NCBI RefSeq assembly: GCF_021491355.1
Contig: NZ_JAKENF010000002.1
Location: forward strand, 62,001-126,000
DNA: 64,000 nt
Direction: 5' to 3'
DNA from: Alitabrizicola rongguiensis
GTDB lineage: Bacteria; Pseudomonadota; Alphaproteobacteria; Rhodobacterales; Rhodobacteraceae
The notes under the pieces were generated by a model. That model worked only from the letters and a program-made list of their open reading frames with translations. It had not been told where the DNA came from and searched no databases. Position 1 is the stretch's first letter, and each line of letters starts with the position of its first letter. This document shows positions 26,146-34,667 of this stretch, in pieces. Made by a program: the position numbers and the translations under genes.

Positions 26146-27303
26146 CTACAGCACGAGGCCCGGATCGGCGCCCAGATCCAGACCGGGGAAGACCACCCCT
26201 TCGAGATCAGAGACGCCAAGCCCGAACTGGCTGCGCAGCGCCCAGGCCGCATAGGCGCGCACATCGCGGGTCGGCATCAGGTCGCGGTCTTCCAGCAGCG
26301 CGCTATCGCCAAGGCCGGGCCAGTCGCCCAGCACGCGCCCGCCCTTTGCCGCGCCCCCGGCGAAGATCATGGCACCACCCGTGCCGTGATCGGTGCCGAC
26401 CGTGCCGTTCTCGCGCGCGGTCCGACCGAATTCGGTAATCGCGACAACCAGCGTCGTCGCCCAGTCTGGCCCAAGCCCCTGCTTCAGCGCCAGGATCGTC
26501 TCGGAGAGTTCGCCGAGCCGCTTGGCCAGCACCTTTGACTGGTTCTGATGCGTATCCCAGCCACCATAGGAGAAAGCAGCGATCCGTGCCTCGCCCCGCA
26601 GACGCTCGGCGACATAGGCCCCAAGCTCCACCGGCTGCACATCCGCCCCCGCCCCGCCATCGTGCCGCAGGTCCGTCGCCCCAGGGTAGGCCGAGGCCAG
26701 AAGCGGGTCCTCGGCGTAAAGTCGGGCCAGCAGCGCCTCGCCCTGTGCTGACAGCGAGCTGTCGTCGATGGGCGACCAATGCGCAACCGGCACATCGCCT
26801 TCGAGAATGAGCATCGGCTCCTGGCCGACGGTCACCGCCAGATCCTGCCGCGCGCCGAGCGGCACCAGCGCGCGGTTCAGCCAACCATCTCCGCCCGGCG
26901 TCAGCGTTCCCTGATCCGACGCACTGCCATTCTCGAGCACGTCCTGCCCGACAAAATGGCTGCGGCTGCGATAGGGTGTGGCAACGGCATGAACGAAGCC
27001 CAGCTCGCCCGCCTGCCAAAGCGGCATCAGAGCCGCAGCGCCTGGATGCAGCTGGAAGAAACCGGCGGAATCGAGCGCGATCCCGCCCTCGCCCTTCAGC
27101 AGCGACGGCCGCAAGGCGCCATAGGCAGGATCACCCACGGGCCGAACCAGATCGAGCCCGTCCAGTGCGCCACGCAGCACGATCACCACCAGCCGGTTCT
27201 GGCCCGGGGCAGCCGCGAAGGTGACTGGCGTCAGCAACGGGCTTGCCGCCAGCGAACAGCCGACCAGAAACCCGCGCCGGGACAGAAGCAATTCGCGGGC
27301 CAT
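26146..27303 (-). CDS. DUF1501 domain protein, Tat-exported
   Basis: Protein of 385 residues with a twin-arginine signal (SRRGFLVGCSLAASPLL) and a DUF1501 domain, which is related to the alkaline phosphatase/sulfatase superfamily. Typical segments are RGALDGLDLVRPVGDPAYGALRP, PYRSRSHFVGQDVLENG, GGWDTHQNQ, and TEFGRTARENGTVGTDHGTGGA. It is almost always paired with a DUF1800 gene, as here (two bases downstream of it). GGAGG precedes the ATG at 27303. The pair is thought to act in the periplasm on an unknown target; no reaction is established. Confidence 0.9.
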   Translation of the reverse strand: MARELLLSRRGFLVGCSLAASPLLTPVTFAAAPGQNRLVVIVLRGALDGLDLVRPVGDPAYGALRPSLLKGEGGIALDSAGFFQLHPGAAALMPLWQAGELGFVHAVATPYRSRSHFVGQDVLENGSASDQGTLTPGGDGWLNRALVPLGARQDLAVTVGQEPMLILEGDVPVAHWSPIDDSSLSAQGEALLARLYAEDPLLASAYPGATDLRHDGGAGADVQPVELGAYVAERLRGEARIAAFSYGGWDTHQNQSKVLAKRLGELSETILALKQGLGPDWATTLVVAITEFGRTARENGTVGTDHGTGGAMIFAGGAAKGGRVLGDWPGLGDSALLEDRDLMPTRDVRAYAAWALRSQFGLGVSDLEGVVFPGLDLGADPGLVL

Positions 27304-27306
27304 CCA

Positions 27307-28653
27307 TTACCTCCGCATGAAATCGGGCGAGCCGAGCAGCACGGCTATGCCCTCCCAGCGCTGCTCGGCCTGGCCGGCGGCGCGGATCGTATCGGGATTT
27401 CCCAGATCACCCAAGGCCGACCGGGCCAGAGGCACCGGCTCTGCGCGGTCCTTCGTCGCGCGCGACACGGCCTGCGCTACCGTCTCGGCCCAATCGATCC
27501 GGGCGGCCAGCATCGGCGCCGAGACCCAGCCTGCCGCCGTATCGGGCCAGCCGTCGGGACCGCGCGGGCGGAAAGGCGGCTGCCCCATTGCGGCCAACGC
27601 CTGATTGACTTTGCCCGGCAACCTGACCTTGCCATCCAGCCCCTCGACCGGCCAGTCCACGGCCCTGAGGGTCGCCGCAACGAATTCCTGCGGCGAGCGG
27701 ATCTTGACCAGTTCGTTCGACGTGGCGGCGGGATCGGCCAGCATTGCTGCATAGACCGACCTCAGCTCTGATCCTGATTCGAGATAAGCAGCCGCCATCC
27801 GCGCGACCGTGGCCTCTGATGGCTGATCGGCCAGGAACGACCGCGCCAGCGCCAGACTGACGCTCTGCGCGGTTTCGGGGCGAAGCGCGATGTCATTCAG
27901 GAAGCGGTCGATCTCTTCGGGGCCCTCGCCGTATGTCTGCCCGAGGATGGTCTTGCGGCCGGGCTCGGCCCGGGCCGGTTCGAACGTGCTGCCCGCAGGC
28001 CCCACCGACATCCCGGTCAGAAGCCGCGCTGTCTCAGTCACGTCGGCCTGGCTGTAGCCGGAGCCCATCGTGTGAAGTTCCAGAAGTTCGCGGGCATAGT
28101 TCTCGTTCAAGCCGCTGTCCTTCTTGCGCCCGATCCGCGAGTCCGGCCCGACCGATTTCGCCTGGTCAAGATAGAGCAGCATCGCCGGATGCCAGGCCGA
28201 AGCGCGCAACATGTCCGAAAACCGCCCGTTCAGATACGGGCGCGCAACGTCATCGGGATAGCCGCCGGACAGATAGGGTAGTGACCCGAGACGGCGCAGA
28301 CCGACCGTCAGGCGGTTGGCCCAGAAATTGACGAGCCGCTCGCGAAACCCGGCTTCGGATGCGACAGGCGTAAGGATCCACGCCGTGGCATCGTCGCGGG
28401 TAGCTTGTTTCAAGCGTGGCAGAACCGTGAGTTCCGCAATCTGACCGGCCTTGAACTGCTTGGCCTCCCGCTGTGCCTCGGCGACCATGGCAAGGCGCTG
28501 ATCGAGAGAGGGGCGATCCGTCATGATCGAAGCCGGATCGGCGGCATCAAGCTGCGCCAGCACGCGTGAGGGATCGACGCCCCCCGCCGCTGGCTCGGTT
28601 CCAGTGCGCGGCCCATAGCCGAAGCGAATTTGTTCCAGAAGGCTGGCTTCCAC
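27307..28653 (-). CDS. DUF1800 domain protein
   Basis: Protein of 448 residues of the DUF1800 family, first gene of a DUF1800-DUF1501-MBL operon. Family marks are the N-terminal IRFGYGPRTG, the WILTPVASEAGFRERLVNFWANRLTVG segment, SGLNENYARELLELHTMGSGYSQADV near the middle, and LLGSPDFMRR at the C terminus. The start is a GTG at 28653 and no clear signal peptide is visible from there. How it would reach the exported DUF1501 partner is unclear unless the two are co-exported. Confidence 0.88.
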   Translation of the reverse strand: MEASLLEQIRFGYGPRTGTEPAAGGVDPSRVLAQLDAADPASIMTDRPSLDQRLAMVAEAQREAKQFKAGQIAELTVLPRLKQATRDDATAWILTPVASEAGFRERLVNFWANRLTVGLRRLGSLPYLSGGYPDDVARPYLNGRFSDMLRASAWHPAMLLYLDQAKSVGPDSRIGRKKDSGLNENYARELLELHTMGSGYSQADVTETARLLTGMSVGPAGSTFEPARAEPGRKTILGQTYGEGPEEIDRFLNDIALRPETAQSVSLALARSFLADQPSEATVARMAAAYLESGSELRSVYAAMLADPAATSNELVKIRSPQEFVAATLRAVDWPVEGLDGKVRLPGKVNQALAAMGQPPFRPRGPDGWPDTAAGWVSAPMLAARIDWAETVAQAVSRATKDRAEPVPLARSALGDLGNPDTIRAAGQAEQRWEGIAVLLGSPDFMRR

Positions 28654-28718
28654 CGTTACATCCCTGCCCCATCCGCTGCAAGTGGTTGCAGGGTCGGGTC
28701 AATTCAAGCGGCACGCCT

Positions 28719-29426
28719 TCAAATCCAGTCGAGGTTGAACCGGCCTGCCGGATAGCGGGAGGCAATCGCCGCGCGCAGCGCGCGGTAGCGTCCCCGCTGA
28801 TCGGGAAACTTCCGTTCGTGCGTCTCGGCCACCAGAACCCGAACCCGTTCGAGCAATCCGTCCCTGTCGAGCGCCTCGAGCAGATCGAGTTCGGCGCCCT
28901 CGATATCCATCTTCAGGAATGCAACCTCCCTGCCCTCGGCGAACAGTCCCTTCAGAAACTCCGGAAAGTCCAGAAGCGGCACGTTGACGCCGCCTGCCTC
29001 GTCGATGGCACGGCCTCCCGGAAGGATCGTGCTCTTGACAGACGCTCCCTTGGGATTCTGATCGAAGTTTCCGGCACGCATCAGCCGCACGGTACCGGAA
29101 CTGGTCCCGACGGCAGCATTTATCAACGTCACGCGCGGATGGCCCGAGAACCGCTCGGACAATTGGCCAAAGGCGAAGGGGTCCGGCTCGTAAGCGATCA
29201 CATCGGCCCCCGTCTCGGCGAGAACGGCTGTCACGACCCCGACATTCGCGCCGCAGTCGATTGCCAGATCTCCGGGACGCAACATAGCCGCCACCCCCGC
29301 CAGGAAGCCTTCGGCAGACGCCTTTCGCAGGTTTCGCTTCTGCCGACGGATCAGCTTTTCCGCCCGCAGTTCGGCCTCGGACGTGGCTGGCTCATTGGCA
29401 ATGCTGGCTGTCGCGTTCTTTGGCAT
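28719..29426 (-). CDS. FkbM-family methyltransferase
   Basis: Predicted AdoMet-dependent O-methyltransferase of 235 residues, probably acting on a sugar or lipid-linked glycan. AdoMet motif I is LAIDCGANVGVVTAVLAE, with the acidic residue of motif II in VIAYEPDPFA, and FLKMDIEGAELDLLEAL is the FkbM signature. I chose the ATG at 29426 because GAGGAA precedes it by seven bases; an ATG at 29444 would add six residues but has no ribosome-binding site. It opens the glycan region and is leftward like the next two glycosyltransferase-like genes. Confidence 0.88.
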   Translation of the reverse strand: MPKNATASIANEPATSEAELRAEKLIRRQKRNLRKASAEGFLAGVAAMLRPGDLAIDCGANVGVVTAVLAETGADVIAYEPDPFAFGQLSERFSGHPRVTLINAAVGTSSGTVRLMRAGNFDQNPKGASVKSTILPGGRAIDEAGGVNVPLLDFPEFLKGLFAEGREVAFLKMDIEGAELDLLEALDRDGLLERVRVLVAETHERKFPDQRGRYRALRAAIASRYPAGRFNLDWI

Positions 29427-29647
29427 GGCGGGTTCCTCAGACATAACGACCCCGGATGAGCGGCACCAAGGCCTGCTGCTCCATCAGCTTCCGCGCTGCA
29501 TACAGGATCATGTGCGGCCCCTCGACCGGGCGTTTAGCTCAACGCAGCTAGCCCGTCGGACCTGCGATCGAGATGATCCGGGTTGGCCGCCGGCGGTCTT
29601 TGCCTGCCGAGCGAGGAACAAGCCAGGCGCCAGAAAGATGCCCATTG

Positions 29648-30574
29648 CTATTCCAGCCGTTCGCCCTGCGGCGACACCAAGTCGTCCGCCTCACCATCGG
29701 CTTCCCCGCCTGGGGCGAGGCGCCGAATGAACTTCTCGCCGGTTTGCGCCTGAAGGAAGCGGCGCGCCGCCTTCATCAAGCCCACCTCGCGAAGGATCTC
29801 GCTGTCGCGGTAGTGCACGGTGAAGATCTCGTGATCCTTGGGCAGCGGCTTGCCGCGGATGCGTCCGCCGAGGATGTAATGCTGTTCTTCTGGAAGCATG
29901 TTCCACTGCAGCCCTGCCCGCCGGATCGCCACCGGCAGCGACATCTGGTCCAGATAGGGGCGGCGCTTGTCGAGCGCCTCGATCCGGTCGATCCGGCGGG
30001 CGGTCTCGTACCAGACATCGGGAAAGCGCCCGCCCGGCCCGGCGTCTTCGGGAAACACCACGAGACCTGCGCTGAAATAGGGAACGACCTGCTTGCCCGA
30101 GCGGCGCATCAGCCGGATGCGCTCAGTCGGCACGGGCATGTCGAAGGCGCCATAGATCGTGTCCCAGATCGACTGTTCCGCCCAGACCATCGACGCCGCC
30201 ACCGAGCAGGAGACATGGCCTTCCCGGCACAGGTTCGCCGGGTCGTTCGGGCGCAGGAACAGCACGTCGCTGTCAACGAAAGCCGAGTACCGGCTGTCGC
30301 GCGGCTGCATTGCCGCGATGATCTTGTTGCCATGGGGATAGGGCGTATCCCACATCCCCTCGGTCCGCATCGGGCGGATCTCTCCGCCCATGATCTCGTG
30401 CGCGCGGATCACCGCCGGGTGCAGTTCGCCCATCCGGTGCTCGGGGCAATAGCCGATGGCCTTCACGCTGGACGGAAACTGCTGCCGGATCGAGGCGAGC
30501 AGCATGCAGCCCATGAACTGATAATCCGGCGGCTCGGCGATATAGGCGAAGGTCAGTTCGGGCCGGTCGCTCAT
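29648..30574 (-). CDS. Glycosyltransferase-like protein with DSD motif
   Basis: Protein of 308 residues with the pattern of a GT-A nucleotide-sugar fold: an N-terminal strand TFAYIAEPPDYQFMGCMLLASIRQ, and a metal-binding AFVDSDVLFL (DSD at 101-103). Further acceptor-side segments include SAGLVVFPED and DQMSLPVAIRRAGLQWNMLPEEQHYILGG. No membrane helix or signal peptide is seen. It starts 11 bases after the previous leftward gene at 30586, so the two are one transcription unit. I recognise it as a family common in Rhodobacteraceae glycan regions, but neither donor nor acceptor is known. Confidence 0.65.
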   Translation of the reverse strand: MSDRPELTFAYIAEPPDYQFMGCMLLASIRQQFPSSVKAIGYCPEHRMGELHPAVIRAHEIMGGEIRPMRTEGMWDTPYPHGNKIIAAMQPRDSRYSAFVDSDVLFLRPNDPANLCREGHVSCSVAASMVWAEQSIWDTIYGAFDMPVPTERIRLMRRSGKQVVPYFSAGLVVFPEDAGPGGRFPDVWYETARRIDRIEALDKRRPYLDQMSLPVAIRRAGLQWNMLPEEQHYILGGRIRGKPLPKDHEIFTVHYRDSEILREVGLMKAARRFLQAQTGEKFIRRLAPGGEADGEADDLVSPQGERLE

Positions 30575-30585
30575 GTCCGCCTCTG

Positions 30586-31395
30586 TCACTCTTCGAGTGC
30601 CGCAGCCGGATCGACGCCGATCTCCTGGCACATCCGGTAGGCATAGGAGCCGGGCAACGGCACATGCTTGCGCCACCAGGGCCGGGTGCCGTTAGTGTAG
30701 AGATGGACCGACAGGGTGTTGTCGGTGAAATGCCCCTCGACACGGCCATACGGGTCATAGAACACGTCGTTCAGCTGGAACGGCACCGGATACAGGTAGT
30801 CGGGCGTCAAGGCCTTGTCGTAGTCGCCGGTCTGCTGGGCGAAATAGGTGAAGGCCTGCGGGCCAAAGGCGGTGCGCTCGGCCATGTAGATGCGCACCGG
30901 ATGGGCCAAGGACGGGTCCTGCCGGTCGAGCTTCTTGCGCTGCTGCTTGTTGAACCAAGGCGGCGCTTCGGGAAGGTTGTCGTAGTAGTCGAGAAGCCGG
31001 GCGATCAGCTCGCCCCTGGGTGGGATGTAGACCACGCCGCAGTTCAATGCGCCGCGGAAGCCGTGGCCGGCATAGATGTTTTCCATCCCGTCCGGAAAGG
31101 GCCGGTAGCAGAATGCGTCGCAGTCGATCCAGATCGCGTCGGTCTTCTGGATCATCTTGTAGCGGAAGACATTCGACAGGAAACTGGCGCTGGTCTGGGC
31201 GATGATCTCGCGGTCAAGCTGCATGATCTCAGAGGCCGGCCTCACCTCGACCCCCTCGGGCAGGTTCTCGACCGTGTCGGTGCAGTAAAGCGTCGTCGGA
31301 TGCCCCTGCCGCACATGGCTGAGCAGGCAAAGCTGGTTGAGGTAATGCAGCCGCGTGCCGATCCAGAGGGAGGCGACGGGTCGTCTGGTGGCCAT
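30586..31395 (-). CDS. Glycosyltransferase with DCD motif (capsular/galactosyl type)
   Basis: Protein of 269 residues resembling the sugar-binding DXD family: SLWIGTRLHYLNQLCLLSHVRQGHP at the N terminus, TDAIWIDCDAFCYRPF with DCD at 91-93, and a late TLSVHLYTNGTRPWW segment like the HxxxxxW end of alpha-galactosyltransferases. It is probably cytosolic. The ATG at 31395 begins the transcription unit that continues into the gene ending at 29648. Upstream lies a 339-base divergent region with palindromes. Donor and acceptor unknown. Confidence 0.7.
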   Translation of the reverse strand: MATRRPVASLWIGTRLHYLNQLCLLSHVRQGHPTTLYCTDTVENLPEGVEVRPASEIMQLDREIIAQTSASFLSNVFRYKMIQKTDAIWIDCDAFCYRPFPDGMENIYAGHGFRGALNCGVVYIPPRGELIARLLDYYDNLPEAPPWFNKQQRKKLDRQDPSLAHPVRIYMAERTAFGPQAFTYFAQQTGDYDKALTPDYLYPVPFQLNDVFYDPYGRVEGHFTDNTLSVHLYTNGTRPWWRKHVPLPGSYAYRMCQEIGVDPAAALEE

Positions 31396-31734
31396 GATCT
31401 GCTCCAAGCCGGGATGGCGGCATCTGGCGGCCGCTCTTTGGGTCCGATCGTGCACGGCAATCCCTGCCCTGTCCAGTCTGCCGGAAGCTCGGTTGGCGGT
31501 CTGGGTCCCGCCTGCAACGCCCTGTTCAACGAACTTTCTACGGAAATTCCCCGCTGCCCTTGATTTTTCGCAGAAAAATCGTCGGTGGAAGTCCGGCGAA
31601 ACCAGCCTTGCGCGGCGGCCCCGCTTGACAGCAGGATCGGGCACGGACAAGCCTCGGTCCCGAGCAGAAACGACCCGGCCGCAGGAGCCGGGCAACCGGA
31701 GGAAGGGCGATGCCCGCCGCAGAGCAGGTCCGGT
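31396..31734. other. Divergent intergenic region in the glycan locus
   Basis: This 339-base stretch separates the leftward gene at 31395 from the rightward fusion gene at 31735. It holds the palindrome pair at 31531-31580. A ten-codon reading frame starts at ATG 31710, is preceded by GGAGGAAGG, and ends at the TGA at 31740-31742, just after the start of the fusion gene. No other gene-like frame is seen; promoters for both directions must lie here but are not obvious. Confidence 0.55.
31531..31580 (+). repeat. Paired 19-bp palindromes (TAC-type then GCA-type)
   Basis: GAACTTTCTACGGAAATTC at 31531-31549 (imperfect) and GATTTTTCGCAGAAAAATC at 31562-31580 (perfect) are separated by 12 bases. The order of TAC copy then GCA copy is the same as at 18970-19008. 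Confidence 0.6.
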
Positions 31735-33585
31735 ATGGATGATCCCGCCCCGCCCCAGCCGGTCGCCCGCCTGATAGAGATCGGTGCGAACGGCCTGCCC
31801 CTGCCCCGCACTGGTCCGCATGGCATGGTCACGGCCGTCTCGATGATGAAGGACGAAGGCCCCTTCGTCCTTGAGTGGGTGGCCCATCACCTCGTCGTCG
31901 GCTTCACCCGGCTCATTGTCTATACCAACGACTGCTCGGACGGCACCGACCGGATGCTGATGCGGCTCGAGGAGCTGGGCTTGGCCCATCACCGCGCCAA
32001 CGTCATCCCGGAAGGGCAGCGGCCTCAACCATCGGCGCTCAACCATGCGCAGGACGAGCCCTTGGTCGGCGAGAGCGACTGGGTGATGGTCTTCGATGCC
32101 GATGAATTCCTCCAGGTGCGGTTCGGAGACGGCACGCTCGACAGCCTGATCGCGGCAATCGAGGCGCGCGGGGCGAATGGCATCATCGTCACCTGGCGCA
32201 TCTTCGGTTCAGGCGGAGTGCAGGACTGGTCGCGCGCCCCGGTGACCGAGCAGTACCTCTACGCAGCGCCGCCGATGTGGAACAAGGGCTGGGGGGTCAA
32301 GACGCTGTTCCGCTTCGATCCCGATCACTGGAAGCTCGGCATCCATCGGCCCAAGATCAAGTCAAAATGGCTCAAGACCGATTTCCCCGACCAGGTGCAT
32401 TGGCTGAACGGCTCCGGCTTGCCAATGGAAGACTATTTCAAGTTCCGCGGCTGGCGGTCGATCGTGCGGACCGTGGGCTATGACTGGGTCCAGATGAACC
32501 ACTACGCGGTCAAGTCGATCGACAGCTACGCGATCCGCAAGTTCCGCGGCAACGTGAACTTCAAGAAGGACAAGTACAACGCCGATTACTGGGCGCTGCA
32601 GGACCGCAACGAGGTGCGCGACGACACGATGCTGCGCTATGCGACCGAGCGGAAGCGTGTCTTCGACGCGCTCCTGACCGACCCGGTCCTGAACCAGCTC
32701 CATTTCGCCGCACTCGAACGTGCCGAGGCGCGGCTGGCCGAATTCAAGGGCACTCCGGCCTATGAAGAGCTGGTGGGCCGCCTGAAGGACGCCAGCCGTA
32801 TCCCGATCTCGGATGTCGAGGCGAAACCGCCGCAGGCCCGCGACCCCGAAAAGATCGCGGCCCTCATGTCCGAAGTGGAAAAGACCCGCGCGGCCGGCCG
32901 CAAGGCCGAGAAAGCGGCGACGCCGCCTGAAAGGCGGCCCGGCGTGACCGGGCTTTACGTGCGCAATCCCCCGGCGATGACCGAGGACGTGCCGATGACA
33001 TGGGTCAGCAACCAGGGGATCGACCTGCCCGCCGATCCACGCCTGTTCACGCCCGGCGGCCTAGTTCCGCTTCAGGCCGGCAAGTTCGAGCGGCATCTCT
33101 GCCGCAGCCTGTGCAAGACCCTGCCGCGCGGTTCGCGCCTGCTCGAGATCGGCTGCGGCCCTGGATATGTTGCCGCAGTGCTCAACCACCAGCGGCCCGA
33201 TATCCGCCAGACGCTGCTGGAGCGGAACCCGAACCTGCGCGAGGCCCTGCGCCGCATCTGGCAGAGGAACGGCGTCGTCGAAGGCGAAGGCCTGCGCCTG
33301 TTGCCCGACTGGGACAGCCTGCCCGCGCTATTGGCCGATCTTAAGCCGCGCTCGATCATTCTGGGCGATCCCGAAATCACCGGGCCGGAGCTTGCCGACG
33401 CCATCGCGGCGAGCGGTCAGACTCCCGACCTTGTCCTGCTGAGCAACCGGAACCTCGCGGTTCACCGGCTCGACTTCGAGGCCTGCCCGCCCGCCTTTGC
33501 CGCGATCGGCCTGACCGAGCACAATCCGCTGGACATAGCCCTGACGGTCGCCTTTCAGCGGCCGGGAACCGCCCGGAAGACCTAG
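31735..33585 (+). CDS. Glycosyltransferase (GT2/GT92-like) fused to a methyltransferase-like domain
   Basis: Protein of 616 residues. Residues 31-330 form a glycosyltransferase domain: AVSMMKDEGPFVLEWVAHHLVVGF, then VMVFDADEFL with DADE at 121-124, and QMNHYAVKSIDSYAIRKFRGN. A charged linker (about 340-405) leads to a second domain with an AdoMet-like motif I, RLLEIGCGPGYVAAVL (EIGCGPG at 471-477), and LLERNPN as possible motif II. The separate gene at 36494 has only the first domain. The ATG at 31735 is weakly preceded by AGGT, but the strong GGAGGAAGG belongs to a ten-codon frame that ends over this start. The fused domain may modify the sugar added (inference). Confidence 0.8.
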   Translation: MDDPAPPQPVARLIEIGANGLPLPRTGPHGMVTAVSMMKDEGPFVLEWVAHHLVVGFTRLIVYTNDCSDGTDRMLMRLEELGLAHHRANVIPEGQRPQPSALNHAQDEPLVGESDWVMVFDADEFLQVRFGDGTLDSLIAAIEARGANGIIVTWRIFGSGGVQDWSRAPVTEQYLYAAPPMWNKGWGVKTLFRFDPDHWKLGIHRPKIKSKWLKTDFPDQVHWLNGSGLPMEDYFKFRGWRSIVRTVGYDWVQMNHYAVKSIDSYAIRKFRGNVNFKKDKYNADYWALQDRNEVRDDTMLRYATERKRVFDALLTDPVLNQLHFAALERAEARLAEFKGTPAYEELVGRLKDASRIPISDVEAKPPQARDPEKIAALMSEVEKTRAAGRKAEKAATPPERRPGVTGLYVRNPPAMTEDVPMTWVSNQGIDLPADPRLFTPGGLVPLQAGKFERHLCRSLCKTLPRGSRLLEIGCGPGYVAAVLNHQRPDIRQTLLERNPNLREALRRIWQRNGVVEGEGLRLLPDWDSLPALLADLKPRSIILGDPEITGPELADAIAASGQTPDLVLLSNRNLAVHRLDFEACPPAFAAIGLTEHNPLDIALTVAFQRPGTARKT

Positions 33586-34667
33586 CCCAGGGCAGTGAAG
33601 GTCTCGCCCCGGCCTTTCGAGAAGATGTCGAGAAGGCGCAGGATTTCTGCCGCCTCGGGCAGATCAGGGCGGAAATCGGCGGCGACGTAACCCAGCTCGG
33701 CTAGCCGCATGAACAGACGGGCAAAATCAAGCTCACCGATCGAGCGATAGTCGGAACGCTTAACCTCAATCGAGACCCAGTCGCGGCTGATCATGTCCAG
33801 AACATCTAGTTCGATGCCGCAGAAGCTTCGGAACTGACGCTGGTAGTCGCCGACATTGGCCTTGCTCCGGCGCAGGATGATCGCGACACGAGTCTCCGGT
33901 GCGGCAACAAAACCGGCGAGGTGCAGCGCCGATCCATCAAGGCCCACGATCTGACGCGCCGCCTTGTAGCGGGCAATCTGCACCTCAAACGGGTGCTTCT
34001 CCGGATGGAAGATCTCGAACCCCTGTCTGGCGAGGTTCTCCTCGATGACGGTTTCACCCAGCACTCCGCCCCGCGCGACCGCCAGCCTCGAGCGTGAGAC
34101 ATACAGCTTCTCGGGTCCGTCGGGCGCGACATCGTGAGCGAACCGCTCGCGCATCAAGGCGCGATAGGCCGGTGAGCCAGCATAGCGCTCCAGCCAGCCA
34201 AAACCCAATTCCGGCACGTATAGGCGGTCCGCGCGCATCGCCCCGTCGCAAACCTCGATCGGCACATCCACGCCAAGCTGACGAAAGAACGCCTCATAGT
34301 CGCGGATCTGCTGGCGCGTCTGGCGCGGGCGCGCGCGGAATGGCAGGTAAAGGATGCCATCGACCTGCCCTTTCAGCCGGTCGAGAGCCCAGAGCCGCGC
34401 TGTGCTTTCCACCAGGAAATGGCCGAAATGGCCGCGGAAATGCCCCCCGAACAACCAGCGTCCCGACAGGGCTTTCACCGGTTCTCCCGGGGAAAGCTGT
34501 GGTACGCCCGTCGCCTTGCCGGCGCGGATCCAGGTGCGAGAGTCCTCGACGAAGCGTCCCTCGCCATCCAGAACCCCGGTGGCAAGTTTAGCGTCGGTTT
34601 CGCGTTCAGGCAGGATCAGCGCCGGTTCAACGGTCGTGATGCGGTCCTGCAGGCCCTGCTCGCTCAT
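33582..34667 (-). CDS. Glycosyltransferase family 61 (DUF563) protein
   Basis: Protein of 361 residues resembling the DUF563/GT61 family. GHFRGHFGHFLVESTARLWAL carries the conserved HxxHFL-type segment. DGILYLPFRARP, EKLYVSRSRLAVARGGVLGETVIEENLARQGFEIFHPEKHPFEVQIARYKAARQIVGLDGSALHLAGF shows the long conserved C-terminal part with the GxxxxN-like acceptor site replaced by GLDGSALH. The ATG at 34667 lies 41 bases inside the end of the preceding hydrolase-like gene. Its stop overlaps the stop of the convergent fusion gene by four bases. Bacterial members act in surface polysaccharide synthesis. Confidence 0.82.
   Translation of the reverse strand: MSEQGLQDRITTVEPALILPERETDAKLATGVLDGEGRFVEDSRTWIRAGKATGVPQLSPGEPVKALSGRWLFGGHFRGHFGHFLVESTARLWALDRLKGQVDGILYLPFRARPRQTRQQIRDYEAFFRQLGVDVPIEVCDGAMRADRLYVPELGFGWLERYAGSPAYRALMRERFAHDVAPDGPEKLYVSRSRLAVARGGVLGETVIEENLARQGFEIFHPEKHPFEVQIARYKAARQIVGLDGSALHLAGFVAAPETRVAIILRRSKANVGDYQRQFRSFCGIELDVLDMISRDWVSIEVKRSDYRSIGELDFARLFMRLAELGYVAADFRPDLPEAAEILRLLDIFSKGRGETFTALG

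Noticed and set aside
29445-29647. Small gene in the gap after the first FkbM gene
   Set aside because: Short frames here lack ribosome-binding sites and look like random GC-rich frames.
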